This document shows, piece after piece, positions 55,696-64,000 of a stretch of DNA of 64,000 nucleotides. This DNA is from Shimia aestuarii (GTDB lineage: Bacteria > Pseudomonadota > Alphaproteobacteria > Rhodobacterales > Rhodobacteraceae), in the NCBI RefSeq assembly GCF_900114635.1, contig NZ_FOTQ01000009.1, positions 1 to 64,000 on the forward strand, written 5' to 3'. A program made the position numbers and the translations under genes. The notes under the pieces are model-generated. The model was given only the letters and a program-made list of their open reading frames with translations, was not told the origin of the DNA and ran no database searches. Position 1 is the stretch's first letter. Every line of letters starts with the position of its first letter.

Positions 55696-56889
55696 ATGTC
55701 TGTGAATCAGAGAGAATTCGGGCGGCGTGTGTTGCTGGGAGAAATCCGCAAGCACCGCCGCATTGCCCGGATCAATCTTGCCGATCACACCGGAATCAGC
55801 CGCGCAACCGTGACGACAATCACCGCCGAGTTGTTGCGTGAAGGGTTGATCGAAGAGGTGCCGGGCGACTCACCCGAGCGGGACGGCAAGCGCGGCCGCC
55901 CCACGGTCGACCTCAGAATTCGCGGCGCGGCGCACTTGGTGGCGGGGGCCAAGATCTCGAACAGGACGATCTCGCTCGTACTTCTGGATTTCGAGGGCAA
56001 CCAGCTGGCCGACCATGAGGTCATTCTTGATCAGAACGTGTTCGAGGCGCAGGAGCTTGCCGGGGAACTGGCGACGCATGTCGAGGTGCTTGCCCGGAAA
56101 ATCGACCGCCAGAGGACGGATATTTCCGGGCTGGGCGTCGGCATCGCCGGGATTGTCGATGCGCCGCGGGGGTTCGTGCATTGGTCGCCCCTGCTGGATC
56201 AGCGCAATGTCGAGTTCGGGCGCGTGCTGAGCGATGCACTGTCGATCCCGGTCTATCTCGACAATGATGCCAACCTTGTCGCGGTGGCCGAGAAGACATT
56301 TGGCCTGGGGCAGGGGCATTCGGATTTCATCGTCGTCACCATCGAAAGCGGTGTGGGCATGGGCCTTTATATCGGGGACGAGATCTATCGTGGCACGCGT
56401 GGCTGCGGTGCCGAATTCGGACATACCAAGGTGCAGTTGGACGGGGCGTTGTGCCGGTGTGGCCAGCGTGGTTGTCTTGAGGCCTATGTTGCCGATTACG
56501 CGTTGCTGCGAGAGGCGATGATCGCCAGTGGAGACAAGGACGGCAGGCCGGTGGAGGCCCTGTTGCGGGACGCGCAGGAAGGAGACGCGGTGGCCAAGTC
56601 CATCGTGGACCGTGCCGGGCGCATGTTTGCCATGGGGCTGGCCAATCTTGTCAATATCTTCGACCCTGAGCTGATCATTCTGGCCGGGGAACAGATGCAG
56701 GCGAGCCACCTTTACGCCGAGGAGGTGATCGAGGCGATCCGCGCGTCAATCGTACAGATCGACAAGGCGCCGCCCGAGGTGGTGATCCACAAATGGGGCA
56801 ACCTGATGTGGGCACGGGGGGCCGCTGCCTATGCGCTTGATAACGTGTCCGAGGCGGCCTTGGCGGAGATGGCGGACCATGCGGGTTAG
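55696..56889 (+). CDS. xylR: ROK-family transcriptional regulator (XylR)
   Basis: 397 residues: winged helix (about 8-70; G-I-S-R-A-T-V-T-T-I-T-A-E), then ROK sugar-binding domain with zinc motif C-G-A-E-F-G-H and C-R-C-G-Q-R-G-C-L-E near 240-255. Represses xylose genes in the absence of xylose. Divergent to xylF, and dyad sites near both transport and metabolic operons fit it as their regulator. Overlaps the CRTAC1 gene by 11 bases. Confidence 0.9.
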   Translation: MSVNQREFGRRVLLGEIRKHRRIARINLADHTGISRATVTTITAELLREGLIEEVPGDSPERDGKRGRPTVDLRIRGAAHLVAGAKISNRTISLVLLDFEGNQLADHEVILDQNVFEAQELAGELATHVEVLARKIDRQRTDISGLGVGIAGIVDAPRGFVHWSPLLDQRNVEFGRVLSDALSIPVYLDNDANLVAVAEKTFGLGQGHSDFIVVTIESGVGMGLYIGDEIYRGTRGCGAEFGHTKVQLDGALCRCGQRGCLEAYVADYALLREAMIASGDKDGRPVEALLRDAQEGDAVAKSIVDRAGRMFAMGLANLVNIFDPELIILAGEQMQASHLYAEEVIEAIRASIVQIDKAPPEVVIHKWGNLMWARGAAAYALDNVSEAALAEMADHAG

Positions 56890-58405
56890 ATTTGGTGCGG
56901 CCTTGGTGCTGAGCGCCTCGGTGGCCGGGGCGGCAGAGCCGGAATTTCAGCCTGTGCCGGCGCCGCAACATGTTTATGCCGGAGGGTGGGAACATTACGT
57001 GGGTGGCGGTGTGGCAGTCATGGATTGTGACGCGGACGGGCTGCCCGATCTCTATGTCGCGGGGGGCAGCAACCCGGCGCAGGTGCTGCGCAACCGGGGC
57101 GGCATGCTGTTTGAGGCAGAAACGCCTGCGGCGCTGGCGCTCACGGGCGTAATCGGGGCCTATCCGCTGGATATCGATAGCGACGGGCGCATGGACCTTG
57201 CCGTTCTGCGGGTGGGGGAGAATGTGTTGCTGCGTGGCGATGGCGCCTGTGGGTTTTCCCGCTTTGAGCCGCAGGGATTTGACGGGCGCGACCGCTGGAC
57301 CACCGCGTTTTCGGCGACATGGGAGGCGGGTCAGTCCCTGCCGACATTGGCCTTTGGCAATTACGTGAACCGGGATGACCCCAAGGGGCCGTTTGAAGCC
57401 TGTGATGACAATACGTTGTTTCGCCCGGAGGGTGGGCAATACCGCATGTCGCTGCTTCAACCGGGATTCTGCCCGCTGTCCATGTTGTTTTCCGATTGGG
57501 GCCGTCAGGGGCGAGCCGATCTCAGGGTGAGCAATGACCGGCATTATTACGTGCGTGGCGGGTCGGAACAGATGTGGGCGATGGAGGACGCCCCGCGCCT
57601 GTTGGGGGCGGAGGATGGCTGGCGGACGCATATGCTCTGGGGCATGGGGATCGCCTCGCGGGACGTGGATTTCGACGGCCTGCCCGAAGTGTATCTCACC
57701 TCGATGGGGGATCAGAGGATGCAGCGTCTTGAGGGGCCGGGGGCGGCCTTTGCGGATGTACCTTACGAAATGGGCACAACGGCACACCGCCCCTATCTGG
57801 GCGGGGACGGGCGGCCGTCGACCGGGTGGCACGCGAGTTTCGGAGATATCGACCTTGATGGGTGGGACGATATTTTCCTGTCCAAGGGCAATGTCGAACA
57901 GATGCCGGACGCGGCGATGGAGGACCCAAACACACTGTTGATGCAGCAGCCCGACGGGACGTTTGTGGAAAAGGGCGATGTAGCTGGTGTTGCGTCATTG
58001 GTGCGCAGCCGCGGGGCGGCGCTGGTGGATCTTGATCTGGATGGGCGGCTTGATCTCGTGGTGGTGAACCGCCGCGCACCCATGGAGATTTATCGCAATG
58101 TGACCGAGACGGTGGGCAACTGGGTGTCGGTGGCGCTTTTGCAGGATGGTGTTAACCGCGATGCGGTTGGGGCGTGGATCGAACTGCGCGCGGGAGACCG
58201 CGTTTATGCACGCGAGATCAGCGTGGGTGGTGGCCATGCCGGGGGTGTGGCCGGGCCGGAGCATTTTGGCCTTGGGGCAGCATCAGAGATCGCGGCGCGC
58301 GTGATCTGGCCGGATGGTGCAGTGAGCGATTGGGCGGCAGTACCGGTCAATCATGCGCTGGTGTTGATACGCGCGGGCGACGCGCTGTCGGTTGCGGCCT
58401 ACTGA
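56879..58405 (+). CDS. CRTAC1/ASPIC-UnbV family FG-GAP repeat protein
   Basis: 508 residues, signal peptide (A-L-V-L-S-A-S-V-A-G-A-A). Five calcium-binding-like D-x-D-x-D-G loops: D-C-D-A-D-G near 48, D-I-D-S-D-G near 100, D-V-D-F-D-G, D-I-D-L-D-G and D-L-D-L-D-G (last three between about 260 and 390). C-terminal ASPIC/UnbV domain. Start ATG 56879 overlaps xylR by 11 bases, so it is co-transcribed. Convergent, with 7-base overlap, with a MauG/peroxidase gene. Periplasmic. Confidence 0.83.
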   Translation: MRVRFGAALVLSASVAGAAEPEFQPVPAPQHVYAGGWEHYVGGGVAVMDCDADGLPDLYVAGGSNPAQVLRNRGGMLFEAETPAALALTGVIGAYPLDIDSDGRMDLAVLRVGENVLLRGDGACGFSRFEPQGFDGRDRWTTAFSATWEAGQSLPTLAFGNYVNRDDPKGPFEACDDNTLFRPEGGQYRMSLLQPGFCPLSMLFSDWGRQGRADLRVSNDRHYYVRGGSEQMWAMEDAPRLLGAEDGWRTHMLWGMGIASRDVDFDGLPEVYLTSMGDQRMQRLEGPGAAFADVPYEMGTTAHRPYLGGDGRPSTGWHASFGDIDLDGWDDIFLSKGNVEQMPDAAMEDPNTLLMQQPDGTFVEKGDVAGVASLVRSRGAALVDLDLDGRLDLVVVNRRAPMEIYRNVTETVGNWVSVALLQDGVNRDAVGAWIELRAGDRVYAREISVGGGHAGGVAGPEHFGLGAASEIAARVIWPDGAVSDWAAVPVNHALVLIRAGDALSVAAY

Positions 58406-59703
58406 TCCACGAGCAGGCCGCTGGGCACTTCTGACGGAACGCCAAGGCGGGCATTCAGCGCGCCGGGATCGTTCAGGGCAAAACGCAGGAAGGCGACGAT
58501 CTGGTCGACCTCGGTATCGGAAAGCGTCATCGGGGCCAGTTCATTTGCCGCCGCGATGGCGTTGATTTCCTCCGGGTCGGACATGATTGCGAAATCGCTG
58601 TCAAAGCCGGGGGGCAGAAGAAGCGCCTGATCGGGTTCGTAGGCCCAGAGCGACTCGACCGGGTCGAGGTGGTGGCGGACCACGCCTTCGATGGTGGCAT
58701 AGGCGCCCGAATGCCCATAGGGGCCGCTGTCGGGCAGGTTGCGCAGGGACGGGGTGCGGAAGCGGTAAAGGTCGGCGTCATCGCCGGTAACACGGGCGCG
58801 GCCCGTGTCGCGGTTGTGCCGCTCAAAGCGGGCAGCCTTACCGGGGCCGATTTGGGGCATGGCGATGGCGTGATAGCCGTGGTCGGTCTGGAACTGACCA
58901 GCGTGGCAGCTGTCGCATTGTGCCTTGCCATAAAAAAGCGCCATGCCCGCGGCGGCGTCGGGGGGCAGGGGGCGTCCATTGCGCAGAAAGCGGTCAAAGG
59001 GGCTGTTGTCGCCGCGCCATTCGAAGATGATGAAATCGGCAATCACATTGGCGATGTCAAAAAAATGGATCGGCGTGTCCGGGCCGAGCACAACATCAAA
59101 GCGGGCGCGGTAGTCCGGGATGGCCTCGATCCGCTTGGCAAGGATGTCCCACGCCCCACCGGGGCCGGTGAGAAAGCCCTGGCGTACGGCCTGTGCGACA
59201 TCGTTTTCCGAATAATGCCCGGCCATCTCATCGCCCGAAAGCACCGGGAACATGGCTTGTGCCGCCAGCGCGCTGTCAAAGCCGCTCTCCATCTCCGCCC
59301 CCAAAGGGGTGCGGATGCCAGAGGGGCGGGTGGGGTCTTCTTCAAGGCGGCCGTCATGGAAGAAACGGGTGAACTCGGCCGCGCCGAGGTTGAAAAGGGT
59401 GGGCGCGTTGCGCGGGATACGCAGTTCGGGTGGATTATCCGGGTCGATCACCCGGTCAATGCCAAGCCCCGTCGCCCCATCGCCAAAGCCAAGCGACAGC
59501 CCGTCGCCTGTGCCAAGGCGCGGGTGGTGGCAGGTGGCACAGGACACGGTTTTGTTGCCCGACAGGATCGGGTCGTAAAACAGCAGGTGGCCCAGCTCGA
59601 CACGCGCCATGTCCGGTTCGGGGAAAGTGGCGTTGGCTTCGGGGAGCGGCCCGGCAAGGGCGGCTGAGGAGAGAAGCGCGAGGCAGGGGGCGAGCCACTT
59701 CAT
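58399..59703 (-). CDS. MauG/cytochrome c peroxidase family diheme protein
   Basis: 434 residues, signal peptide (A-A-L-A-G). Two heme sites: C-A-T-C-H near 56 and C-D-S-C-H near 264. Family members either reduce peroxide or modify partner proteins (MauG, MbnH). Its gene overlaps galM by 4 bases (ATGA) and runs on from xylB-xylA-galM, so it is in the xylose operon. The facing gene is a CRTAC1 protein. Confidence 0.88.
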   Translation of the reverse strand: MKWLAPCLALLSSAALAGPLPEANATFPEPDMARVELGHLLFYDPILSGNKTVSCATCHHPRLGTGDGLSLGFGDGATGLGIDRVIDPDNPPELRIPRNAPTLFNLGAAEFTRFFHDGRLEEDPTRPSGIRTPLGAEMESGFDSALAAQAMFPVLSGDEMAGHYSENDVAQAVRQGFLTGPGGAWDILAKRIEAIPDYRARFDVVLGPDTPIHFFDIANVIADFIIFEWRGDNSPFDRFLRNGRPLPPDAAAGMALFYGKAQCDSCHAGQFQTDHGYHAIAMPQIGPGKAARFERHNRDTGRARVTGDDADLYRFRTPSLRNLPDSGPYGHSGAYATIEGVVRHHLDPVESLWAYEPDQALLLPPGFDSDFAIMSDPEEINAIAAANELAPMTLSDTEVDQIVAFLRFALNDPGALNARLGVPSEVPSGLLVDQ

Positions 59704-60674
59704 GTCGTGGCCTCGACGCGCAGGGTCAGGCGCTGATGATAGGGCCTGTCCGGAGTGGCGATGATGGGGGCGAAATGCGGATGGTTCACGGCGTCGGGGA
59801 AATGCTGTGCCTCAAGGCAGATCGCGTCATAGGCGGTATGTGACTGGCCCGGCACAGGGGGATGCACCGGTTCGAGATAGCGTGAGGAATAAAGCTGCAT
59901 GCCCGGTTGGTCGGTTTCCAGTGTCAGGCGCAAGCCATCCGGGGCGGTCAGCGTGGCGACATTCCCATCAAGGGCAAAATTGTCGTCATACCCAAGCGCC
60001 TGCGGGTCGGCCTCGGCAAAGGAGCGCGCTGTAGTGAAGTCATGCCGGGTTCCCGAGATGGGCAGCAGCGCGCCGGTGGGGATCGAGTCGCCATCGGTTT
60101 CGGTGATCTGCGCGGCGGGCAGGCGCAGGACGTGATCGCGCGCGCTGCCATGGCCCATGAGGTTGTAGTAGTTGTGCTGGGCAAGGTTGATCGGGGTGGG
60201 GCGGTCGACCTCTGCACCCATGTCATAAGTCAGGGTGTTGCCCGCCAGCGTGATCGTGACCCTAAAATCCGCGCGCCCCGGAAAGCCCTGATCCCCATCC
60301 GGAGAGCTCAGGCGCAATTGTACGGCGTTTGTTGCGTCGGGCTCCATCTGCCAGAGGCGCTTGCCGATCCCGCCTGTTCCCCCGTGCAACATGTGCGGCG
60401 CGATATTGGCGTCGAGTCTGTGGCGCGAACCGTTGAGCGCAAAGGTGGCATGGCCGATGCGGTTGGCAACGCGGCCCACGATGGTGCCAAGATTGGCGGG
60501 GTTGTCGAGATAAGCAACCGGATCGGCATAGCCCAGCACGATCGAACGGCGCGCGCCCTGATGGGGTACGCGCCAGTCTTGCGTGATGCAGCCAAGGCTG
60601 AGGATCGCAACCGAAACATCCCCGTCCCGAAGGACATGGCGGCGGATATCTTGGGGCGCGATCCTGCGGGACAT
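59700..60674 (-). CDS. galM: aldose 1-epimerase
   Basis: 324 residues: N-R-I-G near 74, catalytic-type H in L-H-G-G near 95 and Q-H-N-Y-Y-N-L near 165, C-L-E-A-Q-H-F near 290. Interconverts sugar anomers. Three bases after xylA, so in the xyl operon; probably acts on xylose. Confidence 0.9.
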   Translation of the reverse strand: MSRRIAPQDIRRHVLRDGDVSVAILSLGCITQDWRVPHQGARRSIVLGYADPVAYLDNPANLGTIVGRVANRIGHATFALNGSRHRLDANIAPHMLHGGTGGIGKRLWQMEPDATNAVQLRLSSPDGDQGFPGRADFRVTITLAGNTLTYDMGAEVDRPTPINLAQHNYYNLMGHGSARDHVLRLPAAQITETDGDSIPTGALLPISGTRHDFTTARSFAEADPQALGYDDNFALDGNVATLTAPDGLRLTLETDQPGMQLYSSRYLEPVHPPVPGQSHTAYDAICLEAQHFPDAVNHPHFAPIIATPDRPYHQRLTLRVEATT

Positions 60675-60677
60675 GTT

Positions 60678-61982
60678 TCAGACGAACCGGTTGACGTAGT
60701 TTTCGAGCATTTCCTGACGGCCCGATTTTGGGGCGGGATTGATGGCGCCGCTATTCACTTTTTCGAAGATCGTGTCGAAATCGCTGTTCAGCATCGCCTG
60801 CGCCTCGGGGCTGTCCCATCCGGCGTAGCGCTCTTTCAGCGCATCCTCAAGCCCGCCGTCTTCGATCATGGCGGCGGCGGCCTTCAAACCGCGCGCGCAG
60901 ATATCCATGCCGCCAACATGCGCGGCGATGAGGTCTTCGGCGTCCAGCGATTGGCGGCGCAGCTTGGCGTCGAAATTGGTGCCCCCGGTGGTGAACCCGC
61001 CATCCTTGAGGATGTGGTAATAGGCCAGCGCCACTTCGGGGACGTTGTTGGGGAACTGGTCGGTGTCCCAACCGGATTGGTAATCGTTGCGGTTCATGTC
61101 GATCGAGCCCAGCACGCCAAGGGCGGCGGCGGTGGCAATCTCGTGTTCGAAACTGTGGCCTGCCAGAATGGCGTGGCCCTGTTCGAGGTTGAGTTTCACT
61201 TCGCTCTCCAGCCCGTATTTCTGCAGGAAGCCATAGCAGGTTGCGGCGTCGTGGTCGTATTGGTGCTTGGAGGGTTCCTGTGGTTTCGGTTCCACGAGGA
61301 TCGTGCCTTTGAAGCCGATCTTGTGCTTGTAATCCACAACCATGTTGAGGAAGCGGCCCATGTGATCCAACTCGCGCCCCATGTCTGTGTTGAGCAGCGT
61401 CTCATAGCCCTCGCGCCCGCCCCAGAGCACGTAGTTTTCCCCGCCCAGCTTCATCGTGGCGTCCATGCAGGTTTTCACCGTGGCCGCCGAATAGGCAAAG
61501 ACATCCGGATCCGGGTTGGTTGAAGCGCCGGACATCCAGCGGCGGTGGCTGAACATGTTGGCGGTGCCCCAGAGGAGCTTGACCTTGCGGATCGACATCT
61601 TCTCTTCGAAATAGGCGATGATCTCTTCGAAGTTCTTCAGGCTTTCTGCAAAGCTATCGCCCTCGGGGCGGATATCGGCGTCGTGCCAGCAGAAATAGGG
61701 CTGGCCGAGGATGTCGAACATCTCAAAGGCGGCGTCGGCTTTGGTGCGGGCGGTGGCCATCCGGTCCTGCGGGTGCCAGGGGCGGACAAAGGTCTGGCCG
61801 CCAAAGGGATCGTTCCCTTCCCACGCGAAGGAATGCCAATAGGCGATGGCAAAGCGCAGATGATCTTCCATGCGCTTGCCCATGACGATTTCGTCCGGGT
61901 TGTAGTGACGGAAGGCGAGTGGATTGGGGCTGTCGGGGCCTTCATAGGCGATGGGCGCGATGCCGTTGAAAAACTCGGTCAT
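60678..61982 (-). CDS. xylA: xylose isomerase
   Basis: 434 residues, TIM barrel. W-G-G-R-E-G-Y-E near 190, E-P-K-P near 235, E-x-x-H-A-x-L-A near 268, G-x-x-D-M-N-R-N-D near 300. Group II length. ATG 61982 overlaps the xylB stop by 4 bases (ATGA); the reading to 62228 is within xylB and rejected. Confidence 0.96.
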   Translation of the reverse strand: MTEFFNGIAPIAYEGPDSPNPLAFRHYNPDEIVMGKRMEDHLRFAIAYWHSFAWEGNDPFGGQTFVRPWHPQDRMATARTKADAAFEMFDILGQPYFCWHDADIRPEGDSFAESLKNFEEIIAYFEEKMSIRKVKLLWGTANMFSHRRWMSGASTNPDPDVFAYSAATVKTCMDATMKLGGENYVLWGGREGYETLLNTDMGRELDHMGRFLNMVVDYKHKIGFKGTILVEPKPQEPSKHQYDHDAATCYGFLQKYGLESEVKLNLEQGHAILAGHSFEHEIATAAALGVLGSIDMNRNDYQSGWDTDQFPNNVPEVALAYYHILKDGGFTTGGTNFDAKLRRQSLDAEDLIAAHVGGMDICARGLKAAAAMIEDGGLEDALKERYAGWDSPEAQAMLNSDFDTIFEKVNSGAINPAPKSGRQEMLENYVNRFV

Positions 61983-63433
61983 GATTGCAGGGCCTTTACT
62001 GCGGGGTAAGAGGAAGCGAAGGCGCGATAGGCGTCTTCGTATGCGGCGCGCAGGTCGCTGCGCGGGTCGATGGTGGTGGCGATCTCGGGGCGGGTCATGA
62101 CTGTCTCCGGGGCCGCGCCCGTTGCGGCGCAGAGAGCCAGCCGGGCGGCACCGAGGGCCGCGCCGAACTCGCCCTTGGCTGGCAGCGAGATCGGCATGTC
62201 GAGCAGCGTGGCGATCAGTTCGACCCAATAGGGCGACTGCGCCCCGCCGCCGATGGCGATCAGGCTGTGCAGGTCGGCCCCGGCGGATTTCAGGGCTTCG
62301 AGAGTGTCGCGCAGGGCGAAGGACACGCCTTCGATCACGGCTTGGGAGAGGTCGCGGGGGCCGTGCGCGATATCAAGCCCGATCAGGGCGCCGCGCAGAT
62401 CGGCATCATTATGGGGCGTGCGTTCACCAGAGAGGTAAGGGAGGAAACGCAAGCGCCCCGGCCCGCCGATGGTTGGTCCGAGAGTGGTAGCAAGGTCGGC
62501 AGGCGGTGTGTTGAGTGTGCGGGCCAGCCAGTTGAGGCTGTCCGTTGCGGCGAGGATGACGCCCATCTGGTACCAGCGGCCCGGAACGGCGTGACAGAAG
62601 GTGTGCACGGCGCTGGCGGCGTTGGGGGCGTAGCTGTCGCGCCCTGTGAGCAGCACGCCCGAGGTGCCGAGGCTGACGAAGCCGTCGCCTTCGGAAAGCG
62701 CGCCGATGCCACAGGCGGCGGCGGCGTTGTCGCCCGCACCCGCGGCGACGACGGTGTCGGGGGACAGGCCCAGATCGGCGGCGACGTCGAGATGCAGGGT
62801 GCCAATGGGTTGGTTGCCTTCGAACAGCAAGGGCATCTGATCGCGCCGCATGCCCGAGGCATCGAGCAGGGTCTGCGACCAGTCGCGCGCGCCCACGTCG
62901 AGCCAGCTTGTCCCGGCGCTGTCGGACATGTCCGAGGCGTAAACGCCTGTCAGCCAGAAATTGAGGTAGTCCTTGGGCAAAAGCACCTTGGCGGTGCGGG
63001 CGAAGATGTCGGGTTCGTTTTCCGCGACCCAGAGCAGCTTGGGTGCGGTGAACCCGGGAAAGACGATATTGCCAGAGAGATCGCGGACCTGTGGCGTGGC
63101 ATCCAGACGCGCGGCCTGTTCGGCGCTTCTTGTGTCGTTCCACATCATGCAGGGGCGCAGCACCGCGCCCTTCTCGTCCAGCAGGATCGCGCCATGCATG
63201 TGACCCGAGACGCCGATGCCTCGGATTGCGGGCAGGAGCGCGGTGTGATCGGCGTGTAGGGCGGCAAAGACCGCGCGGCAAGCGGCGATCCAGTCCGCGG
63301 GGTTCTGTTCGCTCCAGCCCGGGTGCGGGCGGGCGGTGTTGTAGCTGGCTTCGCTTGTCGCGACGACGCGCTGTTCGGCGTCGATCACAAGCGCGCGCAA
63401 TCCCGATGTGCCCAGGTCGAGTCCGACGAACAC
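61979..63433 (-). CDS. xylB: xylulokinase
   Basis: 484 residues, FGGY kinase: G-L-D-L-G-T-S-G near 4, D-x-R-S-x-x near 78, G-D-N-A-A-A-A near 245, I-G-G-G-A-Q-S near 395. GTG 63433 chosen: it has GGGGGG at about 6 bases upstream and gives exactly the E. coli length. A TTG at 63475 would overlap the XylR operator. First gene of xylB-xylA-galM-MauG. Confidence 0.93.
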   Translation of the reverse strand: MFVGLDLGTSGLRALVIDAEQRVVATSEASYNTARPHPGWSEQNPADWIAACRAVFAALHADHTALLPAIRGIGVSGHMHGAILLDEKGAVLRPCMMWNDTRSAEQAARLDATPQVRDLSGNIVFPGFTAPKLLWVAENEPDIFARTAKVLLPKDYLNFWLTGVYASDMSDSAGTSWLDVGARDWSQTLLDASGMRRDQMPLLFEGNQPIGTLHLDVAADLGLSPDTVVAAGAGDNAAAACGIGALSEGDGFVSLGTSGVLLTGRDSYAPNAASAVHTFCHAVPGRWYQMGVILAATDSLNWLARTLNTPPADLATTLGPTIGGPGRLRFLPYLSGERTPHNDADLRGALIGLDIAHGPRDLSQAVIEGVSFALRDTLEALKSAGADLHSLIAIGGGAQSPYWVELIATLLDMPISLPAKGEFGAALGAARLALCAATGAAPETVMTRPEIATTIDPRSDLRAAYEDAYRAFASSYPAVKALQS

Positions 63434-63459
63434 GGCAGTCCCCCCAAATGTCTCCTCAC

Positions 63460-63480
63460 TTAATTTTAGACTCAAATTAA
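63460..63480. promoter_or_regulatory. XylR-type operator upstream of xylB
   Basis: TTAATTTTA (63460-63468), GAC, TCAAATTAA (63472-63480); adjacent TTTGA extends a second overlapping dyad. Same architecture as 55567-55587. Confidence 0.75.
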
Positions 63481-63561
63481 TTTGAAAGGCAAATGCGAAA
63501 TTTGCCGGAGGTCAAAGATGCAGGTTTTTTGCGAAGTTTTGCATGTGCCGTGCACAGGCCC

Positions 63562-63592
63562 TTGACCTTCCCCTAACTGGAACCCTTATGTA
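63562..63592 (+). promoter_or_regulatory. CueR-type promoter of copA
   Basis: -35 TTGACC (63562-63567) and -10 TATGTA (63587-63592) with the long 19-base spacer typical of MerR-family promoters. CTTCC, seven bases, GGAA form the CueR dyad, very close to the E. coli copA site. Confidence 0.8.
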
Positions 63593-63621
63593 GCCTGTCA
63601 TACGAGAAAGACGGGTATGTC

Positions 63622-64000
63622 ATGACAGAGTCGCACGCTGCACAATTACGGGTTTCGGGGCTGAACTGCGCGGGATGCGCGGGGCGGGCCGAGAAGGCTT
63701 TGGCGGGGGTTGAGGGGGTCGCGTCGGCCTCGGTCAACTTTGCCAATGAAACGGCGCAGGTCGCCTATGACGCGCCTGCCACGCTGGACGCGCTGATCGG
63801 GGCGCTGGAAAAGGCCGGGTACCCGGCGGTCATCCAGGAAACATCGTTCCGGGTGTCCGAGATGACCTGTGCAGGCTGTGTGCGCCGGGTCGAACAGGCG
63901 TTGCTTGCCGGGCGCGGTGTGGTCGAAGCCAATGTCAACATGGCGACGGAAACCGCGACGGTGCGCTATGCCGTCGGGGCCACCGCGCCGGACGAGATCG
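63622..64000 (+). CDS. copA: copper-translocating P-type ATPase, N-terminal part
   Basis: First 126 residues of a Cu(I)-exporting ATPase, cut off at the window edge. Two heavy-metal-associated domains, each with C-A-G-C: G-L-N-C-A-G-C-A-G-R near 13-22 and E-M-T-C-A-G-C-V-R-R near 79-88. The CueR-type promoter directly upstream supports copper response. Confidence 0.9.
   Translation, partial: MTESHAAQLRVSGLNCAGCAGRAEKALAGVEGVASASVNFANETAQVAYDAPATLDALIGALEKAGYPAVIQETSFRVSEMTCAGCVRRVEQALLAGRGVVEANVNMATETATVRYAVGATAPDEI

Overview
The window reads as chromosome of a marine alphaproteobacterium of the Rhodobacterales (Roseobacter group). The support is high GC, dense genes with frequent ATGA or TGATG overlaps, a class I lysyl-tRNA synthetase, a small NDUFS4-like complex I protein, MeaB, PCuAC, the 107-residue exported 'arginine transporter'-type protein, and FnrL/SqrR/CueR-like regulatory sites. 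I found no rRNA, tRNA, CRISPR, integrase or transposase. The species cannot be named from the sequence alone.

Layout. 1-8866: a type I secretion adhesin cassette. It holds the N-terminal 450 residues of a FecR/VCBS surface protein (off the left edge), a CHASE2 adenylate cyclase, and a TolC, ABC (degenerate C39) and HlyD operon. 8867-10584: small genes, a four-unit 11-bp repeat, a persulfide-type operator in front of a DUF2892 gene, and an AT-rich HEPN-like orphan abutting ettA. 10584-28548: housekeeping and metabolism (ettA, a MarR-GNAT fusion, nadD, dacB, an L,D-transpeptidase, lysS, a beta-helix protein, argD-argF, a PanE-like reductase, a Pit phosphate transporter, a Nudix protein). 28594-43828: hrpB, meaB, rpmB, a copper chaperone pair, a sirtuin, a phosphatase, a LysR regulator, an FNR-boxed universal stress operon, a formate/nitrite channel, hemerythrin and a ComDE-like thiamine-diphosphate decarboxylase. 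44040-47715: an AT-rich membrane orphan behind a cluster of perfect hairpins, wedged against uvrB. 48302-51267: the NDUFS4-like gene and hpaE-hpaD. 51338-63433: a xylose regulon, followed by copper ATPase copA (off the right edge) with a CueR-type promoter.

How genes work together. xylFHG-glk imports and phosphorylates sugar. xylB-xylA-galM interconverts, isomerises and phosphorylates xylose. The ROK regulator xylR lies divergent to xylF, and matching TTAATTTGA-N3-TCAAATTAA operators stand in front of xylF and xylB. Inside this regulon a MauG/diheme peroxidase gene faces a five-repeat CRTAC1 gene, an arrangement not needed for xylose use. The secretion cassette should export the adhesin, and the CHASE2 cyclase may tie that to cAMP.

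The most unexplained signals are non-coding: an 11-bp unit iterated three or four times at three intergenic sites, and a GC-rich palindromic core that lies beside both AT-rich orphan genes. These look like family-specific intergenic elements marking insertion hot spots.
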